64,000 bases of DNA. Origin: Perkinsus olseni. Its lineage: Eukaryota > Perkinsozoa > Perkinsida > Perkinsidae. A program made the position numbers and the translations under genes. The stretch lies in the NCBI GenBank assembly GCA_013115135.1, contig JABANP010000065.1:1-64000 (forward strand), given 5' to 3'. This document shows, in pieces, positions 34,518 through 45,501 of the stretch. The notes under the pieces were generated by a model that saw nothing but the letters and a program-made list of their open reading frames with translations, had not been told where the DNA came from and did not search any database. How positions within the stretch are numbered: the stretch's first letter is position 1; each line of letters opens with the position of its first letter.

Positions 34518-36752
34518 TCAGCCACCAGAATAGGGTTCTATCAACCGCGCCAACTGCGTCAAAACTTTACCAATGAATTGTCCGTCCAAGCGCTTCACCC
34601 CATACCTAGTAGCCAGGGTACAGCAGTCCCCACCGCGGATGCTCCCGCAGACCTCCGTTACGGCACTCTCCATCGCCAGCCTCGCGCTGTGAACCACCTC
34701 GAGATCGCCGAAGCTGTCGTCAACAGCACAGACCACCAGAACGAGCTCCTCCAACCCGACGGAGTGGAAGTCCTTCACGCCCTTCAGAAGGGACTCCACC
34801 ACTTTATTCTGTTGAAGACAATCAAGACGCTGGAGATAGACGACCATCAGGCACCTGGCGGGGTCGTCGTACCCCTCAGCGACCGGGGCCGCTTCGAGTA
34901 GGGCGGCAAGGAGGCCAGGGATAACGACACGGTGCTTGGCGAAGACCTTGGCCATCATAGCAAGACCAACGCCACTCAGCTGAGGGGCAACCTCAGCTGC
35001 CCGACGAGCGACTTCCATCAGCTCCGGCGGGGGTCGAGCGACGTAGCCCATCCCTACGCACAACGCTGATATCAAAACCGGTTCGTCCGAGGGATCGCTG
35101 GTGAGATCGTCGACAGCCATGAGACCTTTGGAAGGGTCCAAGGCTCCTACTGCTCTGACGATCACAATACGCTGCGATAACGGCAGAACTGCCAGTTGGG
35201 CTGATTCGGAGTAGACCCACTCCAGCAGGTGAGGCAGGGGCAGAGGAGCCTCCCAATTTTGCTGCCACATCGAGAGCGCTGATGATGCTCTCGACAGTCA
35301 ACTGGCCCGGCTGGAGGGCTTCGGCCGTCCGAAGCAGGCTAGGGATTTGCGATCGAGCATGACCGCTAGATTCAAGGGCGGTCAACAACCTCACAAAATC
35401 TTCACCCGAGACTTTCTGAATTTTTTCTGGAAGACTATCCAGTACGATTGTCAGAGTATCCCGAGCGGGCGGCACCCGACTCAGCGATGATATCAAGTCC
35501 ACGTACGAGGGATAGCGGACGGCGACCTCCACCACCGCAGCTTGAAATTGCTCGCGCCAGCCGATTTTCTCTGCTGTGCGGAAGATACTCGCCAGCTGCG
35601 TTGAGGACATCTTCAGCATGACCTGGACTGGAGGTGGCCAGACTACTGGCTTCCGTTGAAGTCTGGCGGCGGCTGAGGTCACCATGGTCATACACGCAGG
35701 AGAAAGATACGCCCCTTGATCAAGGAACCTTTTTATCACGTCCTCGCATGAAGCGAAGATACGCTCTACGACCGCAGCATCACGAGACAGCTTCGAGACT
35801 GCCCACATGATGAGGCACGCATCAGCCACTTCAAAAAGGGCTGGTGGATTCTCGAGGAGAGAATCGATCGCCCTTATCACCATTTCCCCCAGGGACCCTC
35901 TGCCTCAGCACTCACTGTAGCATAGGACCATAGTATCATAGACGCATCCTCGACCTTCACGCGAGAGCTTGAAGTGGTCGAAAGATACGCCCAGGACTCG
36001 AGAAGCGCTGTCGAACATCCCAGAATATCAGCGACTCTCGGGCTGCCAGAAACTACCTTCCCTCCGCAAACCCGTGCCGTACACCACAGCAACGTAGCAA
36101 GCGTGCGGGCTGACTCCAATGTAAGATTCTCTCGGCGGACCAGATCGTTAATAAGGCCCAGGACCTCCGCACTGTCCTCATCTGTGATCACCATCCCGCA
36201 CTTGATAGTCGCGGCCAGGAGCTCCGAGGCGACCCTTGCCGAACTGATTCTCACTGCTGACAACACCAAGGCTAGTGGAGGTAGCTTTATAGACAGCCCG
36301 GCGTTTGTTGACTGAAGGCGGGCTGTTGAAGAGAGATAGGAAGGCAATTGGGAAGGGGAAAGCAGGTCCAGGGGGACTGACGATAATAGCGTGCCTGAGT
36401 ACCACACCATTCCGAACGGCCGTGAGATTCTAGGAGTACTCGCTATCCGTTCATCTTCACCGCTGAAAGGTATCTTGTTTTCCGCAACGAGCCAGCTCAA
36501 CCTCGCGACGTAATCAAGGATATTCCTCGAGCTCCATCTTGAGCACGCGTCAACCAAAGATTCCCTCACCGGTGACCTACGAGTGGAACCCATCACCCTC
36601 AGCAGTCCCCACCTTCGCAGCACCATCGCTCCCTTCACTATCCTGTGCAACTGCCTTATGTCGCGACATCTCCTCATTCGATCACTCAGGGCGTAAGAAG
36701 CCCCTCTCGCCGCCGACGGACCGAGTCGGTTAGCTAGCAGGGAATTGTTCAT
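34518..36752 (-). CDS. helical-repeat protein, paralogue 1, with frame breaks
   Basis: It starts MNNSLLANRLGPSAARGASY and continues as one protein across three overlapping frames (36752-35885, 35883-35270 and 35265-34518). The breaks lie in a G5 run near 35888 and an AAAATT run near 35258. Repeated helices include MILWSYATV, LIMWAVSKL and LATLLWCTARV. The C-terminal part (VGLAMMAKVFAKHRVVIPGL) aligns with paralogue 2 (VEVANVARAFAKHRVRGEGL), showing tandem duplication. Breaks in homopolymers point to assembly errors, or the copy may be decaying. Role inferred only from repeat type: binding organellar RNA. Confidence 0.55.
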
Positions 36753-38288
36753 GTCATGAGTAATGTATATAAAAACTCTACGCCCTTCTTCGGCTGCAGT
36801 CGCTCGAAAAATAAATATTCCGCCACGAAATCATAGTCTCGTCCAGTGCCGGCTCCTGGGCGTTTGGACGACCCAAGTGCGGACCGGAAAGATCTTTCTT
36901 CTCAGTTGCCGCACTGCGAAGAAGATCCCATCTGGTGAGAACGCCAACAACGGTCACGCTCTCGCTCGGATAAGGACTCTCTCCCACAGTCTGATAGCTT
37001 TAATAACAACACAACTATGTGATTTCCCGATGGGACGGGCGTATACGGGAGCGTTGGGACAGGGGGATTAAATCGACATACTCTTGAGGAGCCCGAACTC
37101 TCCAAAAAAAGGATCTCAAAATCTGCTGCTGCAGAGTGCTGAGTATCTTCAGCATACATCCTCACGCCAAGATGCACAGTATCGCACGAAAAAGCGATTC
37201 GTCGTTTGTTTTTACGGGCAAGAACCCGAAAAGAAACGAGCGCAGCGTCTGAATCGCAACCTTTTCTGCATACCGCTATGCAAAAATCTATCCACCGAAA
37301 AATGTCCGATTCTGATCGGAGTTCTTATCGATCTCGGCTTTCCCGCTGCACAGGAGTTCTTCTGTGCACCCACAATGCCCCTCACCCGTAAGAAGGATAC
37401 TCTGAGAATTCGAACTAACCCCTCCTTAATAACACTAACAACACAAGTGCTGAATCTTGAGACGAACGCATCAGATCTGGCTGTAGTCCACAATGAGGGC
37501 CGGATGCAACGGGCACTCCTGAGCCACGCACGCTGGTGGTCTGTAGGCCCCTCCGACCGGACGTGTTGGCTGCCACTGGAACAGCAGGAGGCATCTTCCT
37601 GAAATAAAGAATCCCTCCACGAAGTTCCCGGGTTCGAACCCCGGCACGGGTTTTTTTCTATATTTTTTCGAAACCATCTACCACGGCGCACGCAAGTTAT
37701 AGAGAACGATGCCGTATTTTTATAAAATACACAAACCGTTCGCTTCCGAGTGGTATAAAGATTCGAACCCGGATTGAAAAAATCGCCCCGTCAACCACCT
37801 TGCGAGAAGATATTCCTGCAGTTAGCAAGCCAGCACCAGCTCCACCAGTTGGACTGAGGGGCAGAGTAATTATGAGTTGCGATTGGTGTGGTATGGTTAT
37901 TACCTCCGACTGCGACTCCGAGCCGGTCTGTCCTCCTGACCACCATTGGTTGCCACTCGCCGAGTCAGTCTGCCTGACGCGTCTATTATGAAGTCCCCAG
38001 CTGTAGTATTATACCTAGCACACCACAAAATCTTCGCAGTGCGCAACAAGATACGCGGGACGACCGATACGCCTACAACCCAGTGCTGACATCATCACTG
38101 GACCGCCATGCTTCGCTATCGCTCGTCAAAAAATCACAAAATCGGAATAAATTACCCAAGCCCCACAATTCCTACCTCGAGCTATCCGAGGACGGGTTAG
38201 TAGCAGGAGCTGTTATAGTAAAGGCATTCGGCCCAGCGAGCATGCCTGACAGTAACGACTGAGTTCACAGATCGCCCGGGCCTGGCCC
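36753..38288. other. unassigned stretch with tRNA-like T-arm fragments
   Basis: A 172-codon plus-strand frame (37084-37602) and an overlapping minus frame have no recognisable features. At 37624-37652 the sequence GTTCCCGGGTTCGAACCCCG, followed by CACGGG and T7, looks like the 3' third of a tRNA gene with a Pol III terminator, but no matching 5' acceptor strand was found within about 120 bases. A second TTCGAA fragment lies near 37760. Confidence 0.35.
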
Positions 38289-39081
38289 TTACCAGACGGT
38301 GGTGGTGGGGGTGGAGGTGGCTGCTGTTGATACGACCCCCTGTTGGTTCCCTTGTGACGACGGGCCGTGGATGGAGCCTCTGATACGCTCACGCTCCGCC
38401 TCTCGCCCTCTGAGGTGATTTTCCTATTTTTTCATCAGAAATTACACCCTACCATACCGGTCATGCTGATCCTTCGGTTCCACAAAAACTAGCTGTATGA
38501 CAGAGTTCTCAAACTGCTGATTATTCATCTCACTCATCGCCCGCTCGGCCGAATCTTGACGTAGGTACTCGACAAAGCCGAACCTAGTCAACCATAAAAG
38601 ATACTTATGCTGCATCAACCGCCCGAAAGATGTAATGAAAAATCGGAGATTCACAAGATCAACAACGAGAGGTAAACTCGACTGTGGCGCATGAAAAATG
38701 CCCGATATCCGAAAAGTATACCAATTTAGTCCTCGCAGAGGAAAGCTCATCACTCACTGACGTCACCCTTGCACGCGACGAGGTCAAAAGATACGTCCAC
38801 GTTAACAGAAATACCACCAACGTTACACTGGTGTCACTTGAGAATTCTAATATACTATTCTATTCTGGGAAAACCCGAGAGATATTCCGAAAAAATCGCC
38901 CAAAAAACCCAAAATTTCCTTGAACTCCCCCGAAAAGTCAAAAACATGCCTTCTCTATTTGATACTGCTACTACTACCCTCTCCCTTGACCCGTGGCTGG
39001 ATCTGTTGGAACATAAACTTCCCTGATCTCACCGAACCGACGGAATACTCTATGAAGATTATCCTTCGAGACATCAGACCT
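38289..39081 (-). CDS. SR-type splicing factor with one RRM (5' exon not found)
   Basis: Three exons: 38978-39081, 38458-38583 and 38289-38409. Joined, they give a classical RRM of SR proteins: RSDVSKDNLHRVFRRFGEIR, then EVYVPTDPATGQGRGFGFVE (RNP1 created at the exon junction), then AMSEMNNQQFENSVIQLVFV. An Arg/Glu-rich tail (GREAERERIRG) follows. The first intron (38584-38977) starts GTAGTAGTAG and ends GTATCTTTTATGGTTGACTAG. The second intron starts GTATGG. The first beta strand and start codon must lie in an exon upstream of 39081, near the 43-bp inverted-end element at 39108-39150, but I could not place it. Confidence 0.75.
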
Positions 39082-39107
39082 CTGAGAATGGGAGCATCTT
39101 AGCACGG

Positions 39108-39150
39108 GTATCTTAGGTTGAAGCTGGTACCAAATGCCGTATCAAGATAC
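39108..39150 (+). repeat. 43-bp element with inverted ends (GTATCTT...AAGATAC)
   Basis: Perfect 7-bp terminal inverted repeats. The first 14 bases equal those of the 1382-1423 element read on the minus strand. It opens with GTATCTTAGGTTGAAGCTGG, identical to 49009-49028 inside the kinesin gene, and ATGCCGTATC is shared further in. Confidence 0.6.
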
Positions 39151-39623
39151 GTTTTGAGGAATTGAGCTGGACCATCAGAGAAAGGAACCAAGGCTACTGT
39201 AATAGCGAATAACAACGAAAAAGAACACGACAGTGATACCAAAATTTACGGAAGAATCTGTTTTCTACAATCGCCGTGAAAACTGCCGTAAAATACCCCG
39301 ATACAGCAGGGGCGAAGGGAATTGAAAAAATGATACTCTTGCACGACAAAAAGGCTAACGTGCGCAACACTATATAGAAATGGTAGTACGATAATGATAG
39401 TAGTCTTCCGGAAGGAGCGGTATGAGAGATGGCTTTATCAGCAGGTACTGCAGGAGAGTTGCGAGGATGTGGATGGAGACACTCGCGACGATCGAGTGGA
39501 GAAATACTCTGACCTGAAGAGAATCTTAAATTCTGTATCTTGCAAGCGTCAACCTGCGACACGGATGACGAGACCATCGTCTAGCCAGGAGAGTTCAGAA
39601 AGCTATTATTGATGATACGCCCC

Positions 39624-40023
39624 TTAAACCCACTCCACCAAGATTATTCGAGCCTCGAGTTCAGTCGACCCTCCACACCAAGGAATCTTAGGTTGACCCA
39701 CGTCTAACACGAAATCGGTGTCCCTTATAACCTGCGTCTTGAGCATCTGTCCCTTCTCCACTTTATTTCTAGTCCGAACCATCAGCCCGCCCATCACTTG
39801 TATTTCACTAAAGACCCAGACAACAGCAGCGCCATAGCCACGCATGATCAAGATAGACGGTAGAAAGCCGGCCATAAGGACAAAAGATACCATCGCTGTC
39901 GAGTACCTGCCATGATTCGTAATAATGCCTATGACCAAACCACGCTCCTGCATAGTCCGCGAGAAGTGCTGATTTACCGAGGAATCTTATGAAACCGTCG
40001 ACATTCACGCGCATAACACGCAT
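39624..40023 (-). CDS. small unassigned protein, possibly RPA3-like OB fold
   Basis: Two overlapping frames look like exons of one gene. The first encodes MRVNVDGFIRFLGKSALLAD and ends near a CAGG boundary. The second encodes VFSEIQVMGGLMV, MLKTQVIRDTDFVLDVG and then stops. The pattern (RVN...FLGK, then EIQVMG, then FVLD) loosely recalls the small replication protein A subunit (RPA3), but the similarity is weak and the middle is not resolved. It could be another small OB-fold protein or not a gene at all. Confidence 0.25.
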
Positions 40024-40301
40024 TAAAGATTCTCTCGTTCCCCATTTTCACTGAAAAATACACTGCCCGCTTCTCGTCAAACTACATGATTTCACGTTAT
40101 GGTCGGAAAACTTATGGCATAAAAATGCGGACTACTGTTTAATAATAATTTCACCCTTCATGCCATGATACCAAACTTCTACCGAATCATCAAGCGTATC
40201 TTAGGTTGCTCCTAGCACTTGGTAAAATCTATTTCGATCGTCACGATGGTTCTCACCCATAATGATTTTCCTGTCGCGGTCAACATCAGCCACCCGCCAT
40301 A

Positions 40302-41050
40302 TTACCTAGCTGTCCTCAGCCTGGTCTGCTGATCTAGCCGTGATGGTAATAATCCCACTTCATGCAGCAACATATGGTCCACCCAAAATTCGGGGTATCT
40401 TTTACACTTACATCAAGCATGAGTGACACAGGTTAACCTACTTTGACAAGATATGCGCAACAGTGGTGGAATCTTCGTCGGACAAGCCCGCGTTTCGGTA
40501 AATATACATCATCTCCTGGACTTCCCCTTCCGGGAAATTATCAACTTCCCACAGCTCCCGAGCTCTCTCATAATCAGAGTACTCCAAAGCAGCCTAACGA
40601 TTATATAAATGGGTAAAAAAATCCCATCCCTACAGCACTAGTACCTTTTCCTTCATCCACATTTGATTACCCGTAACCACGGCCGCGCATAGCAGAGAGA
40701 GTATAAACAACACCATCACCGTTGGCCGGACGGAATCTTCTATCAGCAGCCCGGAGAAAGCACCAAAGGCAGCCATTAACAGACACGACGTCAGACTACC
40801 TCCTATAAAACCTGCAGACCAGCAAAAATGAGTTTTCGGAGTGGAAACTAATTTATTAATTTTGAAGCGATTTGCCGGGTAAAATTTTCTATTACTAAGC
40901 ACCGAAAGCAGCCACCAACAGACACGACGTCAGACTGCCTCCTATGAAGCCTAATTCTGTTCGGACTCGAGAGAACTTAGGGGAGCTCTTCTCCCACCGC
41001 TTTGCTGACTCCTCATCCTCGTTCACCCTTCTATAAACCCGTCATCAGTC
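40302..41050 (-). CDS. vacuolar iron transporter (CCC1/VIT1-like), partial
   Basis: The VIT/CCC1 family moves Fe(II)/Mn into vacuoles. Exons at about 40646-40811, 40442-40593 and 40302-40398 join as follows. FIGGSLTSCLLMAAFGAFSG and VMVLFILSLLCAAVV form two membrane helices. ALEYSDYERARELWEVDNFP and MMYIYRNAGLSDEDS form the family's Glu-rich cytosolic metal-binding region. YPEFWVDHMLLHEVGLLP ends it. Donors are GTACTAG and GTAGGTT. An upstream exon carries YRRVNEDEESAKRWEK and a second copy of the first helix start. The final two membrane helices expected for the family were not located; an in-frame stop at 40302-40304 may lie in a further intron. Confidence 0.7.
40760..40951 (-). repeat. 53-bp coding duplication inside the VIT-like gene
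   Basis: 40760-40812 and 40899-40951 are near identical, with about six substitutions. Both encode GFIGGSLTSCLL(M/V)AAFGA. The upstream copy is followed by an in-frame stop (GGTGCTTAG), the downstream one by the rest of the helix. Confidence 0.75.
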
Positions 41051-41124
41051 GTCACTCAGATCAGTAGTCCGGCCTTCCTTGGGAGAACATGGCCTGTGCC
41101 AGCTTTGTCTGGCACATGTTTGCC

Positions 41125-41215
41125 AAAGCTGTTAATAAACGTTTCACTAGTGATCCCGTATTATCTATCACGTCAGCCATGTCTAATCTCGTTTGCACTC
41201 GATAAAACTTTGCTG
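41125..41215 (+). repeat. dispersed TAAACGTTTCACT repeat, copy 2 of 3
   Basis: GTTAATAAACGTTTCACTAG, then TGATCC, TATTATCTA and CAC-TCAGCCATGTCTAAT. It matches 18196-18270 and the next copy. Confidence 0.65.
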
Positions 41216-41332
41216 AGCCCTTTTCCGTTCTACCTGCTGTCAACCAACCCGTCATCACTGTAATGATGACGGTCTATCGACAAATTTGAGGACGTTAGAG
41301 GAGCTATTGAGCCTGATTGCTCTCATCACGGG

Positions 41333-41415
41333 CAGACGTTAATAAACGTTTTACTTGAAACTGGCCGAACCTGTCATTTCTGACGTGTATAATTTCGCTT
41401 CCAATCGAAAATGCA
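41333..41415 (+). repeat. dispersed TAAACGTTTCACT repeat, copy 3 of 3
   Basis: CGTTAATAAACGTTTTACTTG, then TCTGACGTGTATAATTTCG. It is closest to 18196-18270 in its right half. Confidence 0.65.
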
Positions 41416-41644
41416 AAACTGAGTCGGAAAAAATAATTTTTATTTTGCCTTGAAAAATTATTTTCCACAATAATTTTGCTCCCATCCCGTAAACCACCTG
41501 ATAGCGCTTGGGCTTTGATAACATCATCATCACCAACACTGACAAGTTGACTAGTTTCACCCGACGCCAGCTCCGCCAGTTCCCTCGTCTGATGGGCCAA
41601 TCGAGACCTGTACAAAAGCTATTTTACGGTTTTTTAATCAGTTC

Positions 41645-42090
41645 TTACAGCTCCGAGTCCCCGAGGGCATAGGCCTCCCTCGCTGCCTGCAAGTCCCTTG
41701 GAATCTTGTCGTTGGCAGCATAGCTAGCACCATGACTACTGTCGCTACTGGGCTCCGCTCCGCTGCCATTAAAGGCCTCTTCTTCGATGGTCGGGGGCCG
41801 TCGGTTGCGTTGGCCTGCCGCTTGCTGCTGCCCCTGCATGAGGAATCGGACGTTCAGATAGGAAGAGGGAAAGCAAGTGATGGGCATCTTGCATTCTTGC
41901 AGTTCCTCAACGCCGACGGCGTCGTGGCTTCCTTAGCATATCCTTTTGCCAGTTGCCAGAAAGTCTTATTAATAGTTGAGGTAATGACACGATTTGGTAT
42001 TGGAATGGTATGGAGCATCTTGGCAGAGCAAATATTATTCTTGTACGTCTTGGCACTAGACTTTCCGTTGTTTTTTCTCAGCGACTCCAC
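41645..42090 (-). CDS. unassigned protein fragment
   Basis: Two adjacent minus-strand frames could be exons of one small gene: TFWQLAKGYAKEATTPSALR, then FPSSYLNVRFLMQGQQQAAG, and an acidic/Ser-rich tail ending DSEL. A GTATTGG/GGTAT-type intron is possible between them. I do not recognise a family. Confidence 0.25.
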
Positions 42091-42133
42091 AACTCAGAAG
42101 TTTTCAAGTCAATCATTCGCGACGTGCCTTCTT

Positions 42134-42195
42134 GAATCGCGATTCGTGAAAAACGGCACTTAACGTATTTTAGTGAAACTTCCATTGTAGAAGGA
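42134..42195 (+). repeat. dispersed GTGAAAAACGGCACTT repeat, copy 1 of 3
   Basis: TTCGTGAAAAACGGCACTTA, then ACGTATTTTAGTGAAACTTC and CATTGT. Copies at 61205-61280 and 63495-63550 share GAAAAACG-C-CTT-ACGTATT and GGTGAAACTCCA. Confidence 0.65.
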
Positions 42196-42520
42196 CCAAA
42201 ATCCCCCTTTTCTCTAATTCGCCATCGCTGGATGATGAACTGTGTCAAACTGTGTGGATCGTAGTATGGGGACCGACTCTTACTGATGTCATCATCAGCA
42301 TGAGAGTAATCTGGAAGGGCCGTTCGAATTGGGTCGCCGTTTTACGAGTAGTAAAATTTCTGTGCAAGAATCAAGTTCAGACGCGGTGTTGTTTCTGAGG
42401 AGGGTGGGAAGGGAGTCCGGCTCCCGGAGCGGGACAGTCGGGGAAATTTAGTAATGGAGAATTTTCTGCTGCTGCTGAAGCTCGATTGGTGTGGTATTTG
42501 GGCAATTGACTGGTTGTAGT

Positions 42521-42645
42521 CGGGAAAGTAGCACAAAATATTTGTATTAGAGCTGTTCCGTAGTCACAGTCGAGGAAGTAGCGTAAAATATTGGTCTTGA
42601 AGTTATCCAGGGGTTATACTGGGAAAAGTAGCATAAAATATCGCC
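42521..42645 (+). repeat. 50-bp-period repeat of a GGAAAGTAGCATAAAATAT block
   Basis: Blocks start at 42521, 42571 and 42621, exactly 50 bases apart, each reading close to GGGAAAGTAGCATAAAATAT. The same block, as GTGAAAGTAGCATAAA, occurs in introns of IFT74 and UTP21. The repeat lies just upstream of MAK16 and may be in its promoter or a leader intron. Confidence 0.7.
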
Positions 42646-42678
42646 AGTACTTTACTGTACTCTTCTTCCACTTCAACC

Positions 42679-45014
42679 ATGCAAAACGATGATACCATTT
42701 GGACGTGCATAGGGCCCGGCAAAGGGTTTCTGCAGCTTCAAAGTCAAACGGAAAGATCCTCCGCAGGTCTTCTGCACCAACAAGTAGTATCCTGGATTCT
42801 AGGAGGGGTTACGATTGAAGTGGTATGATCAGGTATAACGTGACTGGTATGTGCAGTAAGGTCACTTGTCCTCTGGCGAATAGCAACTACGCGACGGTTA
42901 TGGAAGATGAGGGCGTGTGCTACCTGTTTGTGAAGACGGTGGAGCGGGCGCACAGTCCGAAAAATCTTTGGGAAAAAATAAAACTCAGCAAAAATTATGC
43001 AGAGGCCCTTCAGCAGATTGACAAGGCTCTCGAATTCTGGCCGGGTCATCAGATCAACCGCTGTAAACAACGGTTAACGCGACTGAGGCAGACTCTGATT
43101 CGAGCGAGGAAATTGGAGTTGAGGGATGAGAAGAAGGAACTGAGCGTGGTTAAGAAGAAGACGGAGAGGAGAGAAAGAAATAGGGAGGCTCACGCGCTGA
43201 GGGCGGCCAAGGTCGAAGAGTCTATCGGTAGTTGGGGAAGGTGTGGTATGAAAAGTAGAAATTATTGGGTAGGTACTGCCTTGTTGGCTCGGTTGCGTAA
43301 GGGCACTTATGGCGATCTGTACAAACAGAAGGATGTCGAGGAAGAGGAAGATGAGTTGGAGGAGGGAATGGTAGTACGGTGAGGGATGCCATTCAACTCG
43401 CTGTGAATCAGTGGAGGACAGCAAGGAATTTCTTGTGTGGCGTCTTTTGGAGGCCAGTTGTAGATCGACGTTCGGGAATTTGGATAGTGGTAGTCTTTCG
43501 CCTGCCCCTGCTGCTGCCAGGAGGTGGAGGCTAGGCTGGACTTAGTGACTAAGTCCATCCGGTCCTCTACCTCCTCGCAGTCTCACTCATCTTAGTCATA
43601 TCTCGCCTTCTTACTCTGACTAAGTCTTAATCATCTTCGTGTACTCGAAGGAAGTTATATCGTAGATTGTCTGTTGGGAGGCCAGCGTACTTTCCTTTTT
43701 ATGTGAATACTGGACCGTGGGGTGACCAAAGTGCCCTTTGACGGCTGTTGTAGCGAGGTGATGTAACAGGAGTTGCGCAATTTATGGTATGAGATAGTGA
43801 TGTATAGCGCGATGTTTGATTCGATGACTCCCATGCTTGAGAATGCCTACTGTGGCCGGACGAATTGTTGAGGGAGTGGTATTGTTCTCAGGAAGCTGAT
43901 CATCTCAGTGGAGAGTCGGAGGACGAGGAGTGAGTGCAAGAAGAGGGTAGCGTGGTAATGATTCGGGGGATTTCAGGTATGAGGTTGAGGAAGAGGATGA
44001 GCTGCAGGCCATGATGGCTGATGGTAAAAGTAACTTCGTGGCGGCTGGTGATAATGATGATGAAGACGAGTCGTCGGGTGAGGAGGAGTCTGAGGGAGAG
44101 GAGGTAGTGCGGGGTGGGACAGAACGGTGATGCGGGCAAAAGTTGGTATGCGATTGAGCAAAACTGGGCATAGTAATATTTGTCAGATTTTCAAATATAT
44201 TATTGTAATGTGAGTCTGTGAAATTTTCGAAATCGTCCGAGTAGGAAGTTGCAGGAGGGCAGCGATCTGCTGCTCTTGCGAGCTTGACGGAATTGTGAGA
44301 TTCACAGCAGCGGACTGTCCTTTTGGGAGCGGTGCCATCTGGTCGCGATCAGCATAGTGTTGATGACGTGAAATCATTGGCCCTCTATGAGAGCTTCAAT
44401 GAGCTTGTTGTTGTGGAAGTACTAAGGAAGTGAAAGAATCAAGCCTTTGTTGGGGTAGTTAGATTGATCGTCATACTGGTTGTTGCGAGGAAGTCAAACT
44501 ATGATGACACTACCTGATTTTTACCATGATTTTTTATTTATAATTATTATTTATAATAATATATTTATTTATTTTTATAATTTATTTTTTCCATGATTAC
44601 CATTACCTTTCATTTAGTGGAAATCTTGGTAGCGTGACATGTATTGTAGTAGGGAAGAGACCCAGTTGAAGTTGTTCGGGAGAGGCGTGGCCGCCTCTAG
44701 GGCTTCAGGATCATCATGATGACCTGTTTTTACCCCCGTTGATAAGTGGGAATATTAACTTCATACTTTCTCAGATTGATGAGGACATGGAAGATATCGA
44801 GGATCAGTCCGATCTGATAGCAGCCCTGGCCGGATCCAAGGTCGAAGGCAGGCCGTTACGGAAGGGTAGGTGGTATCTTTGTTCCACACCATCACTCCTA
44901 CCCTCCATAGTTCCTCGAGTTGAAGTGGAGTACGAGTATGAGGACCAGGCTCAGCAGAAGCAACCCATGATGGCCACGAGATCTACCAGCAAAAAAGGAT
45001 CTTCATCACGATAG
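42679..45014 (+). CDS. MAK16: MAK16, nucleolar 60S ribosome assembly protein
   Basis: MAK16 is a zinc-binding nucleolar protein of the pre-60S particle. Exons: 42679-42783, 42833-43227, 43273-43370, 43892-43929, 43977-44103, 44775-44865 and 44911-45014. Exon 1 starts MQNDDTIWTCIG and continues FCSFKVKRKDPPQVFCTNK; splicing then gives YNVTGMCSKVTCPLANSNYA, the Cys motif. VERAHSPKNLWEKIKLSKNY and RLRKGTYGDLY are family hallmarks. The tail is acidic and ends PRVEVEYEYED, as in other MAK16 proteins. Most donors are GTAG. Introns are G/A-rich and carry GTGGTAT or GTGGTAAT 10-30 bases before the acceptor. A one-base frame break lies between CIG and FCSFK near 42710-42726. Confidence 0.9.
44518..44600. 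repeat. A/T-only low-complexity tract in a MAK16 intron
   Basis: About 75 bases almost entirely T and A (TTATTTATAATTATTATTTA and similar), inside the intron before exon 6. Confidence 0.8.
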
Positions 45015-45501
45015 ACGGACGGCTGTAGTAATGGGGTCGTGTGGCTACTGCGGAACCTTCGCTGTGCGGGATATCCTAGAACTCAGTCATGGAGGAATCT
45101 TCAATGTTGCTACTCTTATATTTGAAAGTGTTTTATTCGGCGTGAGAAGTATCTTTTGTGTGTGTAAAAAACAGGGGCCGACCTTGGATTTAGCGAATCG
45201 GTGAATTTTTTGCGGTTGATTTTCCGTGGCAATCTGTTGTTAAAATCGTATCTAGCGTGAGGAGTATCTTTAGTTTGTGTGATACGCAAGGGTCGACCTT
45301 GGTAGCCGCGAATTGGCGTAATTGATTTTCGTGGTAATCTTTTGCTGTTTTTAGGTTATCGTCATCCAGATGGCTGTTACTTATACCACTCCTTCCGCGA
45401 ATGCTCGCCCGAGCGCTCGTTTGGTACACGTTTCTCTTCTCCGTTTTTGTGTCGATTTTTCTTCAATACTCCGGGCGAGGACAAGGCGAGATTGTTTTCT
45501 A
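45015..45501. other. MAK16-kinesin spacer with a short direct repeat
   Basis: Two copies of a roughly 100-bp unit (about 45125-45225 and 45240-45340) share AGTATCTTT, GTTTGTGTG and GG-CGACCTTGG. These words overlap the GTATCTT/GGGTCAACCT vocabulary of the introns. A leader exon for kinesin may lie here. Confidence 0.45.

Noticed and set aside
37612..37660. Possible tRNA gene on either strand around GGTTCGAACCCC
   Set aside because: A good T-arm and T7 run are present, but no 5' acceptor or D-arm is found within 120 bases on either strand.
38563..38604. A 21-nt intron (GTATCTTTTATGGTTGACTAG) in the SR-protein gene
   Set aside because: The RRM is completed properly by a roughly 390-nt intron from GTAGTAGTAG (38977) to the same acceptor, giving GQGRGFGFVEY; the 21-nt reading leaves the RRM without its second strand.
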